Below, piece by piece: positions 43,160 to 51,448 of a stretch of DNA of 64,000 bases. A program made the translations under genes and the position numbers. Source of the stretch: Hymenobacter yonginensis (GTDB lineage: Bacteria > Bacteroidota > Bacteroidia > Cytophagales > Hymenobacteraceae); contig NZ_CP115396.1 in the NCBI RefSeq assembly GCF_027625995.1, positions 3,472,001 through 3,536,000 of the forward strand, given 5' to 3'. The notes below the pieces were generated by a model that saw only the letters and a program-made list of their open reading frames with translations, ran no database searches and was not told where the DNA came from. Numbering within the stretch: the stretch's first letter is position 1; every line of letters starts with the position of its first letter.

Positions 43160-46100
43160 TTAGAACAGGAAGTCGAAGCCGACGAATACCAGGTTTTCTT
43201 CCCCTACGGAGTAGGTGGCGTTGATGACGGCCTGCTTGAGCACATCCACCCAAACACCACCACCCACAGCCGTGTGGAAGGCTTTCACGCCGGTTTTCAC
43301 GTCGTAGTCGGAATACACGCGGGCAGCATCAGTCAGGCCCAGGATACCGAACTTGCCAGGCACCAGGTAGGCATTGAACTCGAAGAGCTGCACACGCACC
43401 TCGGCGTTGGCGAATACGGAGCTGCGGCCGGCGTAGCGGGTGCGGCGGTAGCCGCGCAGGTTGGTGGTGCCGCCCAGCGTATTGGCCTGGTAGAAGCGGT
43501 AGTCGCCGAAGTTGCGGGTGCCGCCGATGCGGCCGGCCCAGGTCAGCTGAAACGGAAAGTTCGGCGACAGGTAGAAGCGGAACTCCGAGCTGGCGCGGCC
43601 ATACTTGAGTTTCTCGGCGTTGAGCTGGTAGTTGTACTCGATGGCGTTGTACCAGCGCAGCCCGATACGGGGGTTTTTCGGCGACGAAGCCGCATCAATA
43701 TTCAGGTAGGCGCGGCCGCCGAGGTAGCGGTTCATCTGGAAGTCGGAGCTACGGATACCGAGGCCGGCACCCGACACGCCGTTGTTGTTGTCGTCGAGGC
43801 CGCGGGCAATTTCGCTGCCGATGGGCAGGCGGCTCACCCGGAACTGGTCGTACTGCGGGCCAAAGCCAAGCTTCAGGAAGCTGAACACGTCGCGCTCCAG
43901 CACGGGGCTTACGTAGAGGCGCGAGAAGCGCACCCGGTACGTTTCGTTGATGTCGCGGTTGCGAACCCGCCCATCGTCCTTGTCCAGAATGTTGCGCGAG
44001 TCGTTGCCTTCGCCGAAGTAGTTATACAGCAGCTGCGGGCCGTAAAGCTGGGCATTCACGCGCAGGTCGTACTTGCCAATCACGTCCACGAAGTGGCCCA
44101 GGTAGCGCACGTTGTAAGCCTGCTGCGACGGAGAATAGTTGGCCGCCAGGCTCTGCTCGGTGGAGTAAGGCTCTTTGCGGAAGCCGTAGGTGCGGTACAC
44201 AGCCCCGCCGCCCAGAAACAGCCGGTCGTCGACGTTGTAGCCGAAATACAGCGTCGGGCCAAAGTAGTTCAGGGTGTAGTCTTTGCGGTTGGAGCGGTTG
44301 TGCACGTCGTAGCGGCTCACGTCGATGCCGGGCTCGGTGCGCAGGCGCGTGTCGCGGCCGGGCGTTATCACGTTGCCAGTATCGGCATCGTAGACGTGGG
44401 TGTAGTGGCGGAAGCCGGCCACGTTCGAGCGGTCCGTGATGGAGTCTTTGTCGGTGCCAGCAATGATGCGCAGGCGCGGGCCGCTCTTCACGTCGCCCTT
44501 CACGTCGTAGATATCCTCGCCCTCGAAGCCATAGAGGCGCAGCTCCTTGGTCACGCTGTTCTCGAAGGTGCGGTCGAACAACACCTTGGTCAGCTCGCCT
44601 TCCTTGTTGATTTTCTGCACCGTCACGCGGGTTTTGTCGTCCTGGAGACGCTCCACCACAAACTTCTCCCGCTTTTTGGAGCCTTTCACTTCAGCCACCT
44701 TATTCAGCATGGTGTAGTAGTCGGCGGCCACTTCGGGCAGCAGGTCGCGGCGGTTTTTTAGCTTGGCAATGATTTCGGGGCCGTGCAGGTCGTAGATCTG
44801 CTTGGGCCACCGCTCCCGGAAGGCCTTCTCAATCACCTCGTCGGTGAGGGCCGCCTTCATCTCCTCGGCTTCCTTCACCCACTGCTCGCGGCTCACGGAC
44901 GCCAGGTACACCCGGTCGTTGCTGAGGGCAGTCAGGTTGAGGCCCTTCCAGTCGGCGTAGTCTTTGCCGAAGTTCTGGAAGTTGCGGATGGCCCACTTGC
45001 GCGAGGCCAGGTACGGGAACAAACCGTCGCCTTTGAAGAAGGCCACGTCCCGGTCTTCGGGCACGGCCGTGAATTTCCGGTCGCCGTCCTTGTCCTTTTT
45101 CTCGGCCCAGCGCCACTGGTCTTCGTGCCGGTCCCAGTCGCCGATCCACATATCGAAGAGGCGCGAGCGGGCAAAGGCTTTTTCGTTGACGCGGTTGTCG
45201 TTGTCGTCGGTGATGCGCTCAAACACCTTGTCGGTGCCTACCAGGTTTTTGGCGTTGCCGAGCGAGGCTACGTTGTCCTGGTTTTCGTTGGCGTCTTCTT
45301 CAATGGCGCCGGGCTTGTTGGCAAACTGCTCCAGGTACTGGCCCAGCAGCGGGTCTTGCGGAATAAAGCGCAGCTCGGGGTTGGTGTGCAGAATGCCGGC
45401 TGCCGTCGCCAGCGGTGGCACTGGCAGCGACGAGAACGGGTGCTGGGCCGAAATCTGGTCCTGCAGAATGTCGGCGGCAGCGCCGGAGCGCAGGGCTTCG
45501 GGCAGCACCGCCGAGGGGTCTTTGTTGAGGCTGCGGATTGTGAACAGGCGGCCTTCCTCGTTGCGTACTTTCAGCGAGGCCGTTTGCTTGCCACCCCCAA
45601 TTTTGTAGGGCGTCAGGCCACCTTTCTCGGTAGCGAGGTCCAGCACTGGGAAGGTTACGGGCGTGGCCCACTCCTGCCGGTAATGCTCGCCAAACAGAAA
45701 CTTATGGAAGCTGCTGCGGTCGGCGTAGCGCGGGTTTACGGCTATGGTCACGGTGGAGTCGCGGAAGTCAGGGCGCGGGGCGGCTGGCGTTGCGGCCGGG
45801 CCGTTTTCAGCTACCACGGGCTGCGCGTACAGCGGCGTGCGGAACACCAGGCGGCCGGTGTCGCCGGTGCCTTCCGGAATCCAGAATTCCACCCAAGCCT
45901 GGCCGTCGTTGTAGTAGTTGACGCGGGCAAAGCCTTTCTCTTTGTCGGAGAAGTTGGCATCGGCGTCGCGGCCGGCGCGCACGTGCTGGGTTTTGCAGCC
46001 CGAGCCGCTCACAATCTGGTGGTAGGTGGGTGCCTTGAAATACTGCAGGTTGTGCTCGTGCCCGGCCGCGTAGATGATGTTGGGGTGCTTGGCGAAGATG

Positions 46101-47053
46101 TCTTCCAACCCCTTCTTATAGGCCTGGTAGAGCGGATGCGGAATGTCCTGCGAGATTCCGCCGTATTTGCGCGCAAACGGATACACCGAGCCGATGATGG
46201 GCAGCGGCAGGAAAGCATACTTATACACAATGCTCAGCGGAAACAGGTGGTCGCCGAGCGTGAAGAAGCCGCCGTGGATGCCGTCGGACAGAATCGGGTG
46301 GTGGCCCACCACCATGATGTTCTTGTCCTTGTTCTGGTTGATGATGTCTTCGAGCTGCGTGAAGAAGTCCGTCTCGTTGGCTACGCCGCAGCCGCTATTT
46401 GAGCCGTACGGCCGCTCGCCCTCGCCCTGCAGAAACCACTGCGAGTTGATGGCAATCAGCACCACGTTGTCCTGCAGGCGCACCTCAAACGGGCCCGGGC
46501 AGGCATCGCGCGGAATGAAAAAGTCGCCGGTGTAGGAAAACGCCGCCGAGTCGTTGGTCATGAAGTTCTCCACAAACCGCTGCTGGCGGTTCACCTGGTC
46601 TACGGCCCCCACGCGGCCCTGCTTCCAGTCGTGGTTGCCGGGAATCATGTACTTCTCGCCCTGGTAGCCGCGCAGCACGTTCAGCTGGTCGATGATGCGG
46701 CGCTCCGACTCCTTGCGGTCGAAGGCGCCTTCCTCAGGCATGCCGTACTCGTAGATGTTGTCGCCGAGGTAGATGGCGGTGCTTTTCGGGCCGGCAGCCA
46801 TGATCTGCTTGCGCAGATAGTTCAAGGACGGCTCGCCGCCTTTATCGGCCGCAATCGGCTTGCCCACGTCGCCGATCAGGAATACGGAGTAGCGGATGGT
46901 GGCGCTGTCGGGTGGCGTACTGGCCTCCCACTTCTCGCCGCCGTGGTTGTAGTTGGGCCGGGTGGGGTGCGGTGTCTGGACGGGCTTCTGTGCCCAGGCC
47001 GGGGCACTGCACGCTGCCAGCAACAGGCCGCAGGAAATTAAAAAATGCTTCAT
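43160..47053 (-). CDS. Calcineurin-like phosphatase / kinase-like / Omp85-type barrel fusion
   Basis: 1297 residues. After an export signal (LISCGLLLAACSAPAWAQ; lipobox LAAC at residue 15 or cleavage at AWA-Q), residues 50-400 form a calcineurin-like metallophosphoesterase: FLIGDVG (Asp62), YLGDN (97-99), GNHDW (139-143), GHHP (250-253), GHEH (331-334). Residues about 440-760 are unusual. KVRNEEGRLFTIRSLNKDP, then ILQDQISAQHPFSSLPVPPL, then FDMWIGDWDRHEDQW (638-647) and VPEDRDVAFF (665-672) resemble the N-lobe, DRHxxN-type catalytic loop and metal-binding motif of HipA/PI4K/Fam20-like kinases (inference). From about 840 the sequence is beta-strand rich with surface-antigen/BamA-like features (FGYNVDDRLFLGGG, WAGRIGGTRNFGDYRFYQAN) and ends in aromatic FDFLF. 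Likely outer-membrane. Confidence 0.82.
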   Translation of the reverse strand: MKHFLISCGLLLAACSAPAWAQKPVQTPHPTRPNYNHGGEKWEASTPPDSATIRYSVFLIGDVGKPIAADKGGEPSLNYLRKQIMAAGPKSTAIYLGDNIYEYGMPEEGAFDRKESERRIIDQLNVLRGYQGEKYMIPGNHDWKQGRVGAVDQVNRQQRFVENFMTNDSAAFSYTGDFFIPRDACPGPFEVRLQDNVVLIAINSQWFLQGEGERPYGSNSGCGVANETDFFTQLEDIINQNKDKNIMVVGHHPILSDGIHGGFFTLGDHLFPLSIVYKYAFLPLPIIGSVYPFARKYGGISQDIPHPLYQAYKKGLEDIFAKHPNIIYAAGHEHNLQYFKAPTYHQIVSGSGCKTQHVRAGRDADANFSDKEKGFARVNYYNDGQAWVEFWIPEGTGDTGRLVFRTPLYAQPVVAENGPAATPAAPRPDFRDSTVTIAVNPRYADRSSFHKFLFGEHYRQEWATPVTFPVLDLATEKGGLTPYKIGGGKQTASLKVRNEEGRLFTIRSLNKDPSAVLPEALRSGAAADILQDQISAQHPFSSLPVPPLATAAGILHTNPELRFIPQDPLLGQYLEQFANKPGAIEEDANENQDNVASLGNAKNLVGTDKVFERITDDNDNRVNEKAFARSRLFDMWIGDWDRHEDQWRWAEKKDKDGDRKFTAVPEDRDVAFFKGDGLFPYLASRKWAIRNFQNFGKDYADWKGLNLTALSNDRVYLASVSREQWVKEAEEMKAALTDEVIEKAFRERWPKQIYDLHGPEIIAKLKNRRDLLPEVAADYYTMLNKVAEVKGSKKREKFVVERLQDDKTRVTVQKINKEGELTKVLFDRTFENSVTKELRLYGFEGEDIYDVKGDVKSGPRLRIIAGTDKDSITDRSNVAGFRHYTHVYDADTGNVITPGRDTRLRTEPGIDVSRYDVHNRSNRKDYTLNYFGPTLYFGYNVDDRLFLGGGAVYRTYGFRKEPYSTEQSLAANYSPSQQAYNVRYLGHFVDVIGKYDLRVNAQLYGPQLLYNYFGEGNDSRNILDKDDGRVRNRDINETYRVRFSRLYVSPVLERDVFSFLKLGFGPQYDQFRVSRLPIGSEIARGLDDNNNGVSGAGLGIRSSDFQMNRYLGGRAYLNIDAASSPKNPRIGLRWYNAIEYNYQLNAEKLKYGRASSEFRFYLSPNFPFQLTWAGRIGGTRNFGDYRFYQANTLGGTTNLRGYRRTRYAGRSSVFANAEVRVQLFEFNAYLVPGKFGILGLTDAARVYSDYDVKTGVKAFHTAVGGGVWVDVLKQAVINATYSVGEENLVFVGFDFLF

Positions 47054-47306
47054 AAAGAGCCAGTAGAGAGAAAGAGCAGGTGCAGAGGGCGGCCGGGAGC
47101 TGCAGCGCGCCGCTGGTAGTTAGCAGAAATACGAGTAACTTACCCAAACGGCTGCCGCAGTCTGGTCAGTTAAATGGTCGGGTGCCTGCCGTACGAAAAC
47201 TCTTGGTGTACGGTTGAGACTCTTTTGAAAAACCCCACCGGCCGATTCGCGTTGAAAGGCGGTTGGGAGGCGGAAACCGTCCCTGTTGCACCCCCTTTTC
47301 TCTTCC

Positions 47307-48554
47307 ATGGAACCCACGGAAACGCTCCGGCCTGCCAAGGCTGAAAAATCAGAACTCCTGAAACAGGCCAAGGCCTATGTCACGCAGCTTTTCGAAGAAA
47401 AACTGCCCAAACAACTGGTATACCATTCGCTGGACCATACGGTGGCCGTGGTGAAGGAAGCCCGTAAGCTCGGCGAAGATAGCGGCCTGAGCGCGCCCGA
47501 CCAGGAAACCCTGCTGCTGGCCGCCTGGTTTCACGACACCGGCTACACCGAAGTGTACGACGGCCACGAATACCGCAGCATGGAGCTGGCCAAGGCCTGG
47601 CTCACGCAGCAGCAGTACGCGCCCGAGCGGATTGCCCTGGTGCAGGACCTCATCCGGGCCACCCACCGCAACGAAGCCGGCGAAACCGAGCTGCACCAGC
47701 TGCTGATGGATGCCGACATGAGTGGCATGGGCCGCGAAGACTTTTTCGCCAACGCCGAGCTGCTGCGGGCCGAGTGGGAAACCACGCTAGGCAAAACCTA
47801 CTCCAGCACCGAGTGGGCCGAGTCGCAGCTGGACTTTCTGCATTCGGCCAAGTTCCACACCGACGCGGCCAAGAGCCGCTACGGCGAACAGTTCAAGGCC
47901 AACCTGAAGGAGCAGCGCGACCTGCTCAAGAAAACCGAGAAAAAGAAGAAGAAGAAAGACGAAGAGGAAAACGGCACCTTCGCGGAGCCCAAGCGGGGCA
48001 TCGAAACGATGTTCCGGACCATGTACAGCAACCACATGAAGCTCTCGGACATGGCCGATAAAAAGGCCAACATGATGATCAGCCTTAACGCGGTGCTGCT
48101 GTCGGTTATCATCACCTACCTGGGTGCCAAGGCCGGCACCAAGTCGGGGGTGCTCAGCCCTACTATCGTCAACAACCCGGTGCTCACCATCCCCATCGGG
48201 CTGCTGCTGGCTACGGCGCTGGGCTCGGTGGTTTCGGCTATTCTGTGCGCGCAGCCTGATGTAACGAGCTTCAAGTGGCTGAAGAAAAGCCCGCAGATTG
48301 CCACCAACCGCCGCGTAAACCTGCTGTTCTTCGGAAACTTCAGCAAGCTCAGCCTCGACGATTTCCAGAGCGGCATGACCGAACTGATGGGCAAGAAAGA
48401 CGCCCTTTACACTAACATGGTGACCGACATCTACTACCTCGGCGACGTGTTGACCCGCAAATACCGCCTGCTGCGCATCAGCTACACCATCTTCATGGTC
48501 GGGCTGATCCTTACGGCCCTGTCATTTGGCATTGCGCTGCTGTATAAGATGTAG
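47307..48554 (+). CDS. HD-domain protein with Pycsar-effector-like membrane domain (HD-PycTM)
   Basis: 415 residues from the ATG at 47307. Residues 15-200 are an HD phosphohydrolase: YHSLDHTVAVV (His40, His44), AAWFHDTGY (His76, Asp77), TH at 119-120 and MDADMSGMG (Asp135). A very basic/acidic linker (KKTEKKKKKKDEEE, 208-221) leads to the PycTM (DUF5706) module: FRTMYSNHMKLSDMADKKAN, then transmembrane helices at about 256-272, 292-312 and 392-412. In Pycsar defence the PycTM domain is the membrane-disrupting effector triggered by cCMP or cUMP. HD-PycTM fusions are annotated as Pycsar-system effectors, but no pyrimidine cyclase gene lies in this window. A housekeeping nucleotide-signalling role is possible. 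Confidence 0.85.
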   Translation: MEPTETLRPAKAEKSELLKQAKAYVTQLFEEKLPKQLVYHSLDHTVAVVKEARKLGEDSGLSAPDQETLLLAAWFHDTGYTEVYDGHEYRSMELAKAWLTQQQYAPERIALVQDLIRATHRNEAGETELHQLLMDADMSGMGREDFFANAELLRAEWETTLGKTYSSTEWAESQLDFLHSAKFHTDAAKSRYGEQFKANLKEQRDLLKKTEKKKKKKDEEENGTFAEPKRGIETMFRTMYSNHMKLSDMADKKANMMISLNAVLLSVIITYLGAKAGTKSGVLSPTIVNNPVLTIPIGLLLATALGSVVSAILCAQPDVTSFKWLKKSPQIATNRRVNLLFFGNFSKLSLDDFQSGMTELMGKKDALYTNMVTDIYYLGDVLTRKYRLLRISYTIFMVGLILTALSFGIALLYKM

Positions 48555-48648
48555 TAGCGGGCCGGTTTTGGAGGCATTGAGGTGCCAGGCGCCGGAGCCT
48601 GATACTTCGGCCAGCACCTCAACGCATCCAACCCAGCCTATCTCCTCC

Positions 48649-48656
48649 TATCTTTG
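48649..48656 (+). promoter_or_regulatory. Promoter -7 box (TATCTTTG) of the tRNA-Arg gene
   Basis: An exact TAnnTTTG match seven bases before the mature tRNA start. It is the best-positioned promoter box in the window. No clear -33 box. Confidence 0.65.
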
Positions 48657-48662
48657 CGCTAC

Positions 48663-48734
48663 GGCTGCGTAGTTCAACGGATAGAATGAGGGTTTCCTAA
48701 ACTTTAGATGTGGGTTCGATTCCCGCCGCGGCTA
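48663..48734 (+). tRNA. tRNA-Arg, anticodon CCU
   Basis: A full cloverleaf: 7-bp acceptor stem (GGCTGCG/CGCGGCT with two G-U pairs), U8 A9, D arm GTTC/GAAT, anticodon arm AGGGT-TTCCTAA-ACTTT with CCU at positions 34-36, a 4-nt variable loop, T arm GTGGG-TTCGATT-CCCGC and discriminator A. CCA is not encoded. It reads AGG codons. A terminator follows directly. Confidence 0.95.
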
Positions 48735-48737
48735 CAT

Positions 48738-48776
48738 AAAGTCCTTTCCTCACGCTGGTGCGGGAAGGACTTTTTT
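48738..48776 (+). terminator. Terminator of the tRNA-Arg gene
   Basis: AAAGTCCTTTCC pairs with GGGAAGGACTTT across a GC-rich apical hairpin, with six T. Confidence 0.85.
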
Positions 48777-48939
48777 GCATTATAGGCCTATGCTACCTTA
48801 CTATTTCAAAAAAAACTGCTGGTATTTCCGAACAGATTGCAACATAAGAACTATTGTGTAAGATATTTACGTATAGTTCGCCGCTCTGAGTGCCCTGCTT
48901 ATACACCTGTTGCCTAGTACCCTTTAGTAGTTCCGCTCA
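48777..48939. other. AT-rich spacer downstream of tRNA-Arg
   Basis: 163 bp of lower GC than its surroundings between the tRNA terminator and the next small gene. It may contain that gene's promoter. No att-like duplicate of the tRNA 3' end is visible here. Confidence 0.4.
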
Positions 48940-49293
48940 ATGGAATCATTGCTTTTGTCGACCTCCGGCTCCAACCGGCGGGTTTTTCTGTATGCCGTGT
49001 CCGATGGCATACCGCTGTTCTTTAAACACAACGAGCTCCTGCAGACCGATGGCTACCGCCTGCTGTGGTGGGGAGGCCCCGACAGTGTGACGGAGAAAGA
49101 GGCCTCGCAATGGGTAACACGCTGTGAGCCTGCCCCCAACCAGTACTTCAACTACGCGCCGGCCGCTACCGACCCCTGCCTACCCACGGCCCTGGAGTCG
49201 TTCTGGTCGGCAGTGGGACATATTTGCCAGAAGCTGGAGTACGCCACCGGCACTGCCCCGCACGAAGTGCTGATTGGCGAAATTGCGGGCTAG
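48940..49293 (+). CDS. Small protein of unknown function
   Basis: 117 residues from the ATG at 48940. It opens with a compact strand pattern (RRVFLYAVSDGIPLFFKHNE, GYRLLWWGGPDS) and a helical second half (LPTALESFWSAVGHICQKLE). No signal peptide, membrane segment or domain I recognise. It is the first gene after the tRNA. Its stop codon directly abuts the stop of the response regulator gene on the other strand. Codon use is slightly less GC-biased than its neighbours. Confidence 0.55.
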   Translation: MESLLLSTSGSNRRVFLYAVSDGIPLFFKHNELLQTDGYRLLWWGGPDSVTEKEASQWVTRCEPAPNQYFNYAPAATDPCLPTALESFWSAVGHICQKLEYATGTAPHEVLIGEIAG

Positions 49294-49947
49294 CTACTGC
49301 CCCAGCAGGCCGTTGGATACCGCAAATTTGATGAGGGCGGCGGTATTCTTGGTCTGAGTTTTCTCGATGATGTTCTGTCGGTGCGTCTCGATGGTGCGCT
49401 TGCTGGTGAAGAGCTGGTCGGCTATTTCGGCGTTGGTGAGGCCCTCCGCAATAAGATGCAGCACCTCCAGCTCCCGCTTCGACAGGTCCCCGGTTTTGAG
49501 CCGGCTGCCTTCCGACACCGCCACGGTGGTGCGCACAAGCTTGTTGAGCATGTCCAGGCCCAGCTCGGTGCACAGAAACGGCCGGCCGGCCGCTACGGTC
49601 CGGATGCCGTGGGAAATTTCGGTGATGTCGGCATTTTTGAGCACGTAGCCGTGGGCGCCGGCTTCCAGCATCCGGTGCACGTAGTTTTCGTGGTCGAGCA
49701 TGGACAGTACCAGCACGCGCAGAGCCGGGTACTGCTCCCGCAGGTACCCCATCGTGGTAAAGCCGTCCATGACGGGCATATTGCAATCCATTAGCACCAC
49801 GTCAGCCGACGTATGCTCCAGCAGGCTGAGCAGCTCCTGCCCGTTGCCGGCTTCGCCTACCACTTCCAGATCCGGCTGCAGCGTAAGCAGCGCTCTGATA
49901 CCGTCGCGCAGAATGGTGTGGTCGTCAGTGAGCAGAACTCGAATCAT
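49294..49947 (-). CDS. NarL/LuxR-family response regulator
   Basis: 217 residues from the ATG at 49947; the extension to 50094 has no features. The receiver domain is complete: Asp8/Asp9 (LTDDHTILRDGIRALL), phospho-acceptor Asp54 (VVLMDCNMPVMDG), VLVLSMLDHENYVHRMLEAGAHGYVLKNA. After a linker comes a LuxR-type helix-turn-helix (LSKRELEVLHLIAEGLTNAE, then IADQLFTSKRTIETHRQNII). It is a transcription factor controlled by phosphorylation, with no histidine kinase adjacent. Targets unknown; the palindromic AT site at 50181-50199 in its upstream region could be an autoregulatory operator (inference). Confidence 0.93.
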   Translation of the reverse strand: MIRVLLTDDHTILRDGIRALLTLQPDLEVVGEAGNGQELLSLLEHTSADVVLMDCNMPVMDGFTTMGYLREQYPALRVLVLSMLDHENYVHRMLEAGAHGYVLKNADITEISHGIRTVAAGRPFLCTELGLDMLNKLVRTTVAVSEGSRLKTGDLSKRELEVLHLIAEGLTNAEIADQLFTSKRTIETHRQNIIEKTQTKNTAALIKFAVSNGLLGQ

Positions 49948-50353
49948 GGTAGCCGATAGAGAAGTGGTTGCACCAGTGCAGGGCCATACGCCTGGCTTTT
50001 GAACTGCGGAACATGCCACGCGGCATTCCATCCACAGAACGCATGGCACGCAGCCCGGATAGCAGGACTTGCCCGTGTTGCTTACGCAGGCCAAGCAGCA
50101 CCGGGGAGTGTTTTCCGGATTTTATGGAACGAAGCTACCCTCTGGGCGGACAATTACGCATAAACACGTACCTGACGGCAGTATTTAAATACGTATTTAC
50201 CGCTTTTTTAAGCGCCCCATCCATTATACTTTTACAGTATTAAGTGTAATTATGTGAATTCACCGGAGCGAAGCCGTTTACAGGCCGTTGCAAGTGAGTT
50301 GCATAAGGGCCGAGTGTTCCGCGCACTGCGGATCCTGCTAACGTGCTGGAGGT
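49948..50353. other. 406-bp intergenic region between divergent genes
   Basis: Lies between the response regulator (minus) and the STAS-like gene (plus). The middle (50170-50260) is AT-rich and holds overlapping palindromes at 50181-50199. No supported gene. Confidence 0.5.
50181..50199. promoter_or_regulatory. Overlapping AT palindromes, possible operator
   Basis: GTATTTAAATAC (50181-50192) and AAATACGTATTT (50187-50198) are both perfect palindromes that share six bases, so GTATTTA occurs twice at a 12-bp spacing. One and a bit helical turns between half-sites is typical of dimer binding sites. Confidence 0.35.
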
Positions 50354-50731
50354 ATGATGAATGTGTACCGGGAGATTCTACCCGATAGTTACCTGTTGAT
50401 CCTGAGTGGCCAGGCGTCTGCCGACGACCTCCTCACCCTGCAGCAGGCGCTGAACCGGGCGGGCGCCAGCGGCAAAGCCAACATCTGGCTCGACTGCAGC
50501 GCGCTGGCCAGCATGCCGGCAGCCGCCATAGGCCTGCTCAGCGACTATCACCTGCGGTTTCAGCGCCGGCGTCTGTCGCTGGTATTGTGCCATCTCACAG
50601 ATGCCGCCGCCGCTACCCTGCAGCTACTGCCGTGGGCGTTGCGCCCGCCGGTGGTGGCAACGCTGCTCGAAGCCGCCACCTATTGCCGCTCGCAGCCCCG
50701 GATGGCTACACCACGCCGGCCAGCCCGTTGA
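50354..50731 (+). CDS. STAS-like protein lacking the phospho-acceptor serine
   Basis: 125 residues; the start is ATGATG at 50354, preceded by GGAGG at very short spacing. The fold pattern fits STAS/anti-sigma antagonist domains: REILPDSYLLILSGQASADD, KANIWLDCSALASMPAAAIG, RRLSLVLCHLTDAAAATLQL. The usual D-S-S-G after the second strand is replaced by M-P-A-A, so it probably cannot be switched by a serine kinase. It may be a binding protein only. The 3' end overlaps the convergent DUF1345 gene by 26 bp. Confidence 0.55.
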   Translation: MMNVYREILPDSYLLILSGQASADDLLTLQQALNRAGASGKANIWLDCSALASMPAAAIGLLSDYHLRFQRRRLSLVLCHLTDAAAATLQLLPWALRPPVVATLLEAATYCRSQPRMATPRRPAR

Positions 50732-51392
50732 TGGTGAGGGCCACCACCGCTGTGTTGAGCCCGAACGAGAGCACACCATGCAGCAGCGCCAACCGCCGGA
50801 TGCTGCGGTCGGTGATGCTCACGTCGGCGGTCTGGGCCGTCATACCCACCACGAACGAGAAGTAGGCGAAGTCCAGGTAATCGGGGTCCGGCCCATTGCC
50901 GGGAAAGGCCAGGCCGCCTTCCGGCCGGCCGTCGTTGTCGTAGAACAAGTGGGCGTAGCGCAGCGTGAACAGCGTATGCACCAGCAGCCAGGCCGTGAGC
51001 ACGCCCACCGTTCCTACCGCGGCCTGCGCCAGCTGCAGCGGCCCCGGGCCCTGCCGCACGGGGGCCAGCAGCCCCACCACGGCCAGCAGACTGGCGCTGC
51101 ACGCCACCAGCACTATCCCGAAAGAAGCTACCCGGCCCGGATCTTCGCGCGTAGCCACCCGGCGGATGTGGGCCACATCTGCCGACACCATAATCCCCCA
51201 AGTGAGCAGCACGGTGCAGAGTGCAAACCCGTCCCAGGCCAGAAACAGGCGCATCATGGGTGGCCACGCTGCCGGGGCACCCGCGTAGAGCAGCCCGGCC
51301 GGCAACAGCCCGACAGACAGACGTTTCCAGGCCGCCAGCAACTCCAGGCGCTGAAACAGGGGCCGACTGACACGGGGAGCAGAAGAGGGCAT
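50706..51392 (-). CDS. DUF1345 integral membrane protein
   Basis: 228 residues from the ATG at 51392 (31 residues into a longer frame that runs antisense into pncB). The protein has about five hydrophobic helices (VGLLPAGLLYAGAPAAWPPM, FALCTVLLTWGIMVSADVAH, SFGIVLVACSASLLAVVGLL, GVLTAWLLVHTLFTLRYAHL, GVLSFGLNTAVVALTINGLA). The family motif is LRYAHLFYDND with DYLDFAYFSFVVGMTAQTAD and SITDRSIRRLALLHGVLSF. DUF1345 proteins are found across bacteria and have no known function. Monocistronic, divergent from pncB. Confidence 0.85.
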   Translation of the reverse strand: MPSSAPRVSRPLFQRLELLAAWKRLSVGLLPAGLLYAGAPAAWPPMMRLFLAWDGFALCTVLLTWGIMVSADVAHIRRVATREDPGRVASFGIVLVACSASLLAVVGLLAPVRQGPGPLQLAQAAVGTVGVLTAWLLVHTLFTLRYAHLFYDNDGRPEGGLAFPGNGPDPDYLDFAYFSFVVGMTAQTADVSITDRSIRRLALLHGVLSFGLNTAVVALTINGLAGVV

Positions 51393-51448
51393 AGCATCGA
51401 CGGATTGAAATATTCTGCGTAAGCTACGGCATCTCAACCGTTGCCCGC

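Noticed and set aside
43106-46402. Two long plus-strand frames (551 and 539 codons) opposite the phosphatase/barrel gene
   Set aside because: Val/Ala/Gly/His-rich composition typical of antisense shadows; the minus-strand frame has conserved motifs throughout.
47307-49293. A complete Pycsar or CBASS defence operon
   Set aside because: No nucleotidyl cyclase is encoded next to the HD-PycTM gene; the flanking genes are a divergent phosphatase/barrel gene and a tRNA.
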